Of a DNA stretch of 25,527 nucleotides, positions 20,431 to 25,527 are shown in pieces (within the stretch, counting starts at the first letter, position 1; the number at the start of each line of letters is the position of its first letter). The translations under genes were made by a program, and so were the position numbers. This stretch comes from Candidatus Aenigmatarchaeota archaeon (lineage in GTDB: Archaea; Aenigmatarchaeota; Aenigmatarchaeia; GW2011-AR5), in assembly GCA_016202875.1 (NCBI GenBank), contig JACQNX010000068.1, forward strand, positions 1-25,527. Direction: 5' to 3'. The notes beneath the pieces are model-generated. The model made no database searches, was not told the origin of the DNA, and worked only from the letters and a program-made list of their open reading frames with translations.

Positions 20431-20640
20431 TTACACATAGTTTTCTTCGTTGCTGTTGACAATAGCCCTTACGTTGACAGTATCCACTATAACCATTTTA
20501 CCTACGAAGTCAATACTGCGAGAAGAACGTCAGGTGTTTCCAAGCTGCTTTATCAGGGAACTACCCTTGTCAAGCAGCTGACTGCCGTTGCTTCTGGGTC
20601 ATAACCGTATGATGCAAAACCGAATGACGCCGAAGGCGTC
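20431..20640 (-). pseudogene. Possible decayed coding stretch upstream of uL3
   Basis: Three reading frames on the minus strand contain coherent protein-like pieces in succession: SFGFASYGYDPEATAVS (about 20580-20630), then QLLDKGSSLIKQL and ETPDVLLAVLTS in the other frames, then a 21-residue ORF (20431-20496) containing MVIVDTVNVRAIVNSNEEN. Joined by frameshifts they read like one protein, but I do not recognise it. It may be a relic, a gene with sequencing errors, or leader sequence of uL3. Confidence 0.25.
20626..20640. other. Small perfect hairpin upstream of uL3
   Basis: GACGCC-GAA-GGCGTC, a six-base stem with a three-base loop (read on the plus strand). It would fold in an mRNA leader of the uL3 cluster if transcription starts near 20650. 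Role unknown. Confidence 0.4.
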
Positions 20641-20670
20641 TAGCTGGCCTGCATTTTTACTCGAGAGCAA

Positions 20671-20699
20671 TGTATATATGGAAAATAAGTTTAAAAAGG
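20671..20699. promoter_or_regulatory. Promoter-like region between the uL3 cluster and the transposase relic
   Basis: On the minus strand CATATATACA (20671-20680) could be a TATA box for the uL3 cluster, giving a leader of roughly 260 bases. On the plus strand GAAAATAAGTTTAAAAAGG (20681-20699) has the purine-rich element plus TTTAAAAA of a good archaeal promoter, pointing to the transposase relic. Which is used cannot be told from sequence; a second, nearer promoter for uL3 is possible. Confidence 0.35.
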
Positions 20700-21035
20700 C
20701 TTGCTGTGCTCAGTACCTACGCATGTAGATATCTGATTCTTAAGACTTTCCGACTATCGTGATTTCAAGCTCTTCCAGAAATTCGCTATTATGAAATTCC
20801 GTGTTCAAACATCCCAAATCTTGTTGGAAATTATCAAGTTCATGTTGAGCACTTTGCTCGAGCCTTCAGCAGAATACTCCTTCATGGCCATATGCAAAAG
20901 CTGGTAGAAATATGCGTCTTGACTGTGGACGGCGTTATAGTTCAAGCCTATACATCACATGCGGGAGTACTGGCTTTCGTTTCACCAAATATCCATCCAT
21001 ATCTTGAAAGATATGGTGTTGCGAAACGAAAGTAA
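20700..21035 (+). pseudogene. Transposase relic (DDE type, IS4/IS5-like, N-terminal part)
   Basis: One plus-strand frame reads as protein for over 100 codons but is broken by an internal TGA at 20760 and has no proper start. The first piece is YLILKTFRLS. After the stop come FQALPEIRYYEIPCSNIPNL, QVHVEHFARAFSRILLHGHM and LVEICVLTVDGVIVQAYTSH. A helical N-domain with an L-L-K-x-F-x-L-S opening, an I-P-x-x-x-x-x-L middle and then a V-D-G-x-x-x-x-A strand is how many IS4/IS5-type transposases lead up to the first catalytic Asp. The later Asp and Glu are missing. The frame runs into an inverted repeat and stops at 21035. The family call is tentative. Confidence 0.45.
20974..21032. repeat. Nested inverted repeat beside the transposase relic
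   Basis: Outer arms CTTTCGTTTC (20974-20983) and GAAACGAAAG (21023-21032) are perfect complements. Inside, CCATATCTT-GA-AAGATATGG (20997-21016) is a nine-base stem with a two-base loop. It lies just downstream of the gene at 21053-21469 (minus strand). There is no U-tract, so a simple terminator is not obvious; it may be a scar of a mobile element. Confidence 0.75.
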
Positions 21036-21052
21036 AAGGCAGTGCTAATGAC

Positions 21053-21469
21053 TCAAATAAATTCGGGCAGCGCAGGTGGAGGCTCGCTGGTTTGTGCCGA
21101 CGGCGCTGTAGCGGGGTTGAATTCTTTCGGATTCTCTTGAGGCAACTGTTCCTCTGGAAGTGCTGGCGGTGCTGTCTGCCCTTCTGGTACTTGTGCAGAA
21201 GGCCCGGTTCCTGGGCTTGTGCCTGCAGGGCTTTGCCCTGTCTCATTTGCAAAAGGCAGTGGATTGTCCTCGCTGCTGCCCCCAGACGCTGGCATCTCTT
21301 TCCTTATCAATGTTGTGAAGTCTATTTTGCCAGCATAATCGAGGAAGACAAGAGATATGATTATTGTTATAAGAACCACTGCTATCAGCACCAGAAGGTA
21401 GTGGCGGCTCTGTGGCCTCTCTTTTTCTGGTTTCGCTCTCATCGCTTCGCCGAAATCAAATTGCGCCAT
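21053..21469 (-). CDS. Small membrane-anchored protein with proline-rich outer tail
   Basis: 138 residues. A short charged cytoplasmic start (MAQFDFGEAMRAKPEKERPQ) precedes one membrane helix at about 24-45 (LLVLIAVVLITIIISLVF). The rest is low complexity, rich in Pro, Ala, Gly, Ser and Glu (for example PPALPEEQLPQENPKEF), and would lie outside the cell. No catalytic motif. GGAGGAAAGAAAAG lies right before the ATG. It follows the giant hydrolase/sulfatase gene by 81 bases, with a possible weak TATA-like stretch in between. It could be a cell-envelope tether or stalk; the function is not evident. Confidence 0.75.
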   Translation of the reverse strand: MAQFDFGEAMRAKPEKERPQSRHYLLVLIAVVLITIIISLVFLDYAGKIDFTTLIRKEMPASGGSSEDNPLPFANETGQSPAGTSPGTGPSAQVPEGQTAPPALPEEQLPQENPKEFNPATAPSAQTSEPPPALPEFI

Positions 21470-21550
21470 CTTTTCTTTCCTCCATTTCTCTTTTCTTGTT
21501 TGAGTATAAGTAAACGGGATCCATACATAGACTTCACTTTGTTGTTTTTA

Positions 21551-24500
21551 TCACTGGCAGCTCTCTCCTGAACATGTTTTAAGTGCATTCAAGCGCTCCT
21601 TCAGTGCTTCAATTGTTGAAGCATAGCAGGCATTCTGTGCCTGGCTTTCCAGCTGGTAAGGATCAGCTTCATGACATGAATCGCTTACAACGTTGTAAAA
21701 TTCAAATTCCGTGGCTCCGCTTGGATTACCAGGCAGAGCTGAAAACTCTGCCAGCAGGTATTTATCATTTCTCACAGCGCTGTAGAGATAAATCTGTAAG
21801 CCCTCTAGCAGATAATCTTTTCGCCATGAAGCAGCCGGGTCTCTAAGGAGAGGCATCAAAGACAGCCCGTCCATGACACGGTTGGCACGGGCCTGAGCCA
21901 GCTCAGCAAAAGTTGGTGCCAGGTCAATGTTGCCGACTAATGGGGTAATTGTCTGGCCAGCCGGAACGCTAGGACCCAGAATAATCAGCGGCATCCTCGC
22001 CGATTCTTCGTAAGGGTAACCCTTGCCTTGAGAAATCCTGTGTTCGCCCTGCATAAAGCCGTTGTCTGACGTGTAGAATACATAAGTGTTCTGCAGCTTC
22101 CCGGACTTTTCCAGGGCTTTGACAATCTGCTCCACGCCGTCATCCACTGCCAGAAGTGAGCGCAGCCGATTGCAATAGGAGCTTTCGATGCCCTTGATGT
22201 CTGCTTGCGTAAGCTTTGGAAGCTGGTTCACTGATGCTTTGTCAGAAATATCCTCTTCGTTAAACGACGGTGTCTTAGGCAGGGTGCAGTTATTTAGGGC
22301 ATTTTTATGGCGAGGCGCTGGCTCGGGCTCGTTTGGTGGTGGCGGCAGGCCAGCATGGGGCGCAACATAGGCGACAACAAGGAAAAATGGCTCCTGGCTC
22401 TTGCCTGCCTGCTCGATAAAGCTAACAGCTTTCTTTGTCAAAACATCTGTTTGATAATCACGAGACTGGTCACCATATTTTTTGAGTTTGCCATTCTCGT
22501 TAATGATGTAGTTATAATAAGCATAGGTGTAAGGGTCAACCAGGCCGTACCACTCGGTGTAACCGGGAGGAATTTCCAATGCCGCTGGTGAAGGCGTGTG
22601 CTTTGCCAGAGTTGCGTAGTCTGCCGGAATGTACTCATCAGTGTTAGCAATAGTGCTGGCGCTTGGAGTGCCGTAGCCATTCAGGTATTTGCCAATGTGC
22701 GCTGTGCGGTAGCCTGCCTTCTGGAGCCAGACTGGCAGGGTGTTGTTGTGATCAAGCGCGTAATATCCTCCCTGCGGGGGAATATTTCCCAAAACTCTGT
22801 GGTTGTGGGCATACTGGCCTGTAAGAAAAGTAGCACGTGAAGGGCAGCAGATAGAGTATGATACAAAATTATTCGAGAAGGTCGTCCCTTTTTGCGCCAG
22901 GTAGCTGTTGACTTTGTTCATTACCCCCATGGACGCAGCATCCTGGTCATCAGACATGATAACAACAATATTGGGCTTGCCGGGCATTTGAGCTGCTCCT
23001 GATCGCAGCTGGCAGCTCTCTTTCACATTCACAAGGTAGCCCTTGCCAGGCTCCATTGCTGTTGCCTTCTCCCATCTGCGTGCAACAGGATCGTACCAGT
23101 ACGGCCCTCTCCTGAACTCGCATCCTGTCATGCTTGCGAACGGCGTTGCCTCATGTATGCCGCCTATGATATTCCAGCCCTTGCTAAGGTTGAAGTCTGT
23201 AAAGAATTCTTCCATTGTGCGCAGCTGGCCTGACAGCGCCACAGTGCAGTTGTTTGCGACTTTGATCCAGTAGCCTTCTCTTGAGTCAGTCACATAAGTT
23301 GCCTTTTCAAACCTGTGCCTTTCATTGGAATATCTCCACACAGGGCTCGTGTAGGTGCAGTTGTTCGTAAAGTTCAGGAATGGCGTTGGCGTGTACTCAA
23401 ACACAGGCGATGAGAACATGTTCCACCCTTTCGTGAGCTTCAGCGGATATTGCTGAACAGCAAGGGGCGCAACAATGCTGAACCCTGAGTCGCTGAAGTC
23501 CTGCGCAAGTTCAGATTCATTGCCAGCAGAGCCATTGTAGAGTATGACCTGCACCTTGAAATCATTTCCAAGCACGCTGTTATTGGAGACTGTCCATTGC
23601 ACAGAGCCGTTGGCAGGCAATTGGCTCAGGAATGGCACTAAATCCGCCAAAAAGCTTGCGCCTTCGTATAACGCAATCCTGCCGACCCATGACCCATTAG
23701 GAGCATTGGCTGATGTCCATGACACAGTATACGTTTTGCCAGCTTCCCAGTACTCGCCGCCATTAGGCTCAAGCACTGTTACAGAAGCCGGCACTTCAAG
23801 CTTCAGCCCCCTCAGTATCATGGGCTGGATAGTGCTATTGAGGAATCCTGTATCCCCTAGCCATGAACAGTGGTCGCCGGTGTGAATAACCCATTTCTTG
23901 CCTGCAGGGTCTGTTGTCGCTAGATTGCTGTAAGTCCTTCCTGCTGTATACAAGACTGTCAGCTCAGTGTCAGTGCTCAGAAGTGAATCGCTGCTTCCGC
24001 CGCCAATATCCACCACAAAATCAACAGGATGGTCATAGCTTGTATCTCCTGCCGTTGTGCGGTAGCTGGAAGCGTCAAAAGCAGGGTCTGATTTGCCAGA
24101 GAGGCATGTGTTTTGCAGCCCGTGCACGTAATCAATCTGGTCCTTGACGCCGGCGACCAGCACAGTTGCCCCTATACCTCCGCTCTTCCGCGGGAACGCG
24201 CACTTATATCCTTTGGTGCACTCCGCGTCTGAAGCGCATGCTTTGCTAGGATTGTCCTCGCATACGCCAGCGGGCTCGCCTGCGCTTGCCTGCCCTGTGC
24301 AGACAGCGTTGCCGTCCCATGCAGCGGGCGGCCCTCCGCCAACAAGCTGGTAGTCTATGATAGCGTCAAGCCCGTGCCAGTAAACAGGAGAGTACGTTGC
24401 TACGCTCCCGCCGCTGCAGCTCACGGTGCCGTATCTGAGACCTGCGGGAATTAAGTTGTCATGCACCCAGCCAAGCGCTTCTGCCACTCTTTTTGTTTTT

Positions 24501-25527
24501 TCATAGTAAGTGCTCTTTTCATTCGCCTGGCTCAGGCTGTACCACCCTGTTGGAGCTCCGCTGACCACTATCCCATTCTGCCACTTTATTCCCGCGACAA
24601 GCAGTCCGGCTTTCTGTAGTTCATTGAGCATGTTATTCACAGGTTCCTGCTGGTCACCCATGAACGATGTCCCTCCGCCGCCGGAGTGCGTAAGCAATGC
24701 AGCATTGTACTCATTCTCATAAGGAAGGTTCCACCTGAACTCGCCGCCTGCTCCGTCAACAGCAAATGCAAGCATATACAAAGGCCTGCCAATGGGATCA
24801 GTCTTGCTTGACGTATAGATGCACGCTGTCCAGTCTCCTCCGCACTCTGCGTTGCATTTGTAATTCATCCAACTCTCGCCACTAGTGATGTTCCAGGAAG
24901 CGTTCTGGCAGACAATGAGCAGCGCTGATGCCTGGGCTGTTGCAGTTAGTTGCGGGCTTTTAGTAACTGAAGATGCTGAAGATGTCTGGCCGACAGTCAT
25001 GGTTACTGCGTTCGACATGACAATGATCCCGCCAGGCGAGGACTGCGCAAATGCAGTGTAGGTTCCGCTGCTCTGGTAGACATGTGAAATGGATATGGTC
25101 CTGTTCGGCGCTATGTTGGTACAAGTAGTCCCTCCGAACTGCACCACGCACGGCTCTGACGCGCCTGTATAATCCCCGAAGTCCCACTGCACAGGCGTGC
25201 TCACGTTCGTGACAACTGCTGTGAACGTGACGTTGAGGGGCGCGCTTCCTGATGCCGGCGATGCGGAAATGCTTATGTTTCCCTTTGGTGATGTGGTGTT
25301 GACGGGTGCAGAAACGATGCTGAAAGCATTGTCGCTGTAATCAATGTTTAAGTAATTTGCAGAGTCGTAAATGCCTATCTTGTAGCTGCCTGCTGCCAGG
25401 CCGATATTCCATTCAAACTGGCCGTCATTAGCTGTCTGTGCTGCGACTGTGTACCTCCTTACAGGAGGGCACGCAAGTGTTGTGCAGTCATAGGATGTTA
25501 CAGCATCGATGCCCACGCTTGCAGCAG
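21551..25527 (-). CDS. Giant multidomain cell-surface protein: PKD-like and Kre9-like modules, alpha/beta-hydrolase, GWN-type repeats and sulfatase (5' truncated by window)
   Basis: The frame is open to the window edge, so the N-terminus is missing; about 1,325 codons are visible. Numbering from the GTG at 25516: a Kre9/KNH-like module (about 25-70, SYKIGIYDSANYLNIDYSDN); a PKD-like domain (about 80-175, VQWDFGDYTG); an alpha/beta-hydrolase domain (about 198-577) with nucleophile elbow SCSGGS (Ser368), a Cys insert GVCEDNPSKACASDAEC and a likely His in HTGDHCSW; a second Kre9-like module (about 580-690); two GWN-type repeats (KGWNMFSSP, KGWNIIGG); and a sulfatase (about 850-1300). The sulfatase has metal-site SDD (Asp856/857), the C-x-P-S-R formylglycine motif CCPSRATFLTG (Cys890), GKYLNGYG and SDNGFMQGEH near 1150. 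It must be exported. The hydrolase domain matches the protein at 2352-3572. Substrates are probably sulfated or esterified glycans; that is inference. Confidence 0.85.
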   Translation of the reverse strand, partial: AASVGIDAVTSYDCTTLACPPVRRYTVAAQTANDGQFEWNIGLAAGSYKIGIYDSANYLNIDYSDNAFSIVSAPVNTTSPKGNISISASPASGSAPLNVTFTAVVTNVSTPVQWDFGDYTGASEPCVVQFGGTTCTNIAPNRTISISHVYQSSGTYTAFAQSSPGGIIVMSNAVTMTVGQTSSASSVTKSPQLTATAQASALLIVCQNASWNITSGESWMNYKCNAECGGDWTACIYTSSKTDPIGRPLYMLAFAVDGAGGEFRWNLPYENEYNAALLTHSGGGGTSFMGDQQEPVNNMLNELQKAGLLVAGIKWQNGIVVSGAPTGWYSLSQANEKSTYYEKTKRVAEALGWVHDNLIPAGLRYGTVSCSGGSVATYSPVYWHGLDAIIDYQLVGGGPPAAWDGNAVCTGQASAGEPAGVCEDNPSKACASDAECTKGYKCAFPRKSGGIGATVLVAGVKDQIDYVHGLQNTCLSGKSDPAFDASSYRTTAGDTSYDHPVDFVVDIGGGSSDSLLSTDTELTVLYTAGRTYSNLATTDPAGKKWVIHTGDHCSWLGDTGFLNSTIQPMILRGLKLEVPASVTVLEPNGGEYWEAGKTYTVSWTSANAPNGSWVGRIALYEGASFLADLVPFLSQLPANGSVQWTVSNNSVLGNDFKVQVILYNGSAGNESELAQDFSDSGFSIVAPLAVQQYPLKLTKGWNMFSSPVFEYTPTPFLNFTNNCTYTSPVWRYSNERHRFEKATYVTDSREGYWIKVANNCTVALSGQLRTMEEFFTDFNLSKGWNIIGGIHEATPFASMTGCEFRRGPYWYDPVARRWEKATAMEPGKGYLVNVKESCQLRSGAAQMPGKPNIVVIMSDDQDAASMGVMNKVNSYLAQKGTTFSNNFVSYSICCPSRATFLTGQYAHNHRVLGNIPPQGGYYALDHNNTLPVWLQKAGYRTAHIGKYLNGYGTPSASTIANTDEYIPADYATLAKHTPSPAALEIPPGYTEWYGLVDPYTYAYYNYIINENGKLKKYGDQSRDYQTDVLTKKAVSFIEQAGKSQEPFFLVVAYVAPHAGLPPPPNEPEPAPRHKNALNNCTLPKTPSFNEEDISDKASVNQLPKLTQADIKGIESSYCNRLRSLLAVDDGVEQIVKALEKSGKLQNTYVFYTSDNGFMQGEHRISQGKGYPYEESARMPLIILGPSVPAGQTITPLVGNIDLAPTFAELAQARANRVMDGLSLMPLLRDPAASWRKDYLLEGLQIYLYSAVRNDKYLLAEFSALPGNPSGATEFEFYNVVSDSCHEADPYQLESQAQNACYASTIEALKERLNALKTCSGESCQ

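Noticed and set aside
20718..21035. Possible structural RNA (RNase P or SRP RNA) behind the plus-strand promoter-like sequence
   Set aside because: No conserved core motifs of either RNA were found, and the stretch reads better as a broken transposase frame.
22307..22591. Plus-strand frames inside the sulfatase gene
   Set aside because: Antisense shadows; the minus strand carries clear sulfatase motifs throughout.
1..25527. CRISPR arrays and tRNA genes
   Set aside because: No spaced direct repeats of CRISPR type and no tRNA-like T-loop/anticodon arrangement found by eye on either strand; the 3.7-kb repeats are directly adjacent without spacers.

Overview
The window carries an almost complete archaeal S10/spc-type ribosomal protein cluster, all on the minus strand, transcribed from about 20.4 kb down to 3.8 kb. 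The order is uL3, uL4, uL23, uL2, uS19, uL22, uS3, uL29, aIF1, Rnp1, uS17, uL14, uL24, eS4, uL5, uS14, uS8, uL6, eL32, eL19, uL18, uS5, uL30, uL15, SecY. The archaeal-type proteins eS4, eL19 and eL32, the aIF1 and RNase P genes, and the GGTGA/GGAG Shine-Dalgarno sequences all mark an archaeon. Membrane-anchored DsbA with an N-terminal C2H2 finger, compact genes and surface proteins with PKD-like modules suggest a DPANN lineage, perhaps Woesearchaeota- or Pacearchaeota-like. That placement is inference.

Layout: 1-705 (+) is the 3' end of an AT-rich restriction-modification methyltransferase. 731-3572 (-) holds three exported or membrane-anchored proteins: DsbA-like, a His/Cys-rich anchored protein and a Cys-rich alpha/beta hydrolase. 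A broken SLC13/ArsB-type transporter fragment (+) lies between the first two. 3703-3798 is a three-copy tandem repeat. 3826-20382 (-) is the ribosomal/SecY cluster. 20383-21052 is a non-coding or decayed stretch with promoter-like sequences, a transposase relic (+) and an inverted repeat. 21053-21469 (-) is a small anchored proline-rich protein. 21551-25527 (-) is a giant multidomain surface hydrolase/sulfatase, open at the window edge.

The most unusual feature is what is threaded into the ribosomal cluster. Eight non-ribosomal genes or fragments sit at seven or fewer junctions, mostly coupled to their neighbours by overlaps or two-base gaps: a receiver-like protein lacking the phospho-acceptor Asp (uL3/uL4), two orphans (uL23/uL2 and uL2/uS19), a cut-down MazG-type fragment (uL5/uS14), a three-gene set of receiver-like, VDDD-start mini-protein and MazG-like protein (uL6/eL32), a 53-residue zinc ribbon (eL32/eL19) and an orphan (uL30/uL15). 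In addition, eL32 is fused to a C-terminal ASCH/PUA-like domain that has its own internal Shine-Dalgarno and ATG. All three intergenic gaps over 40 nt between adjacent ribosomal protein genes are filled by tiny ORFs that end on the ATG of the next gene.

The ribosomal genes build the 50S and 30S subunits, and SecY, aIF1 and Rnp1 link this to export, initiation and tRNA maturation. The threaded genes have no function that can be read from sequence alone. Their position suggests roles tied to translation or simple hitch-hiking. The flanking exported proteins are Cys-rich and could be substrates of the DsbA-like protein.
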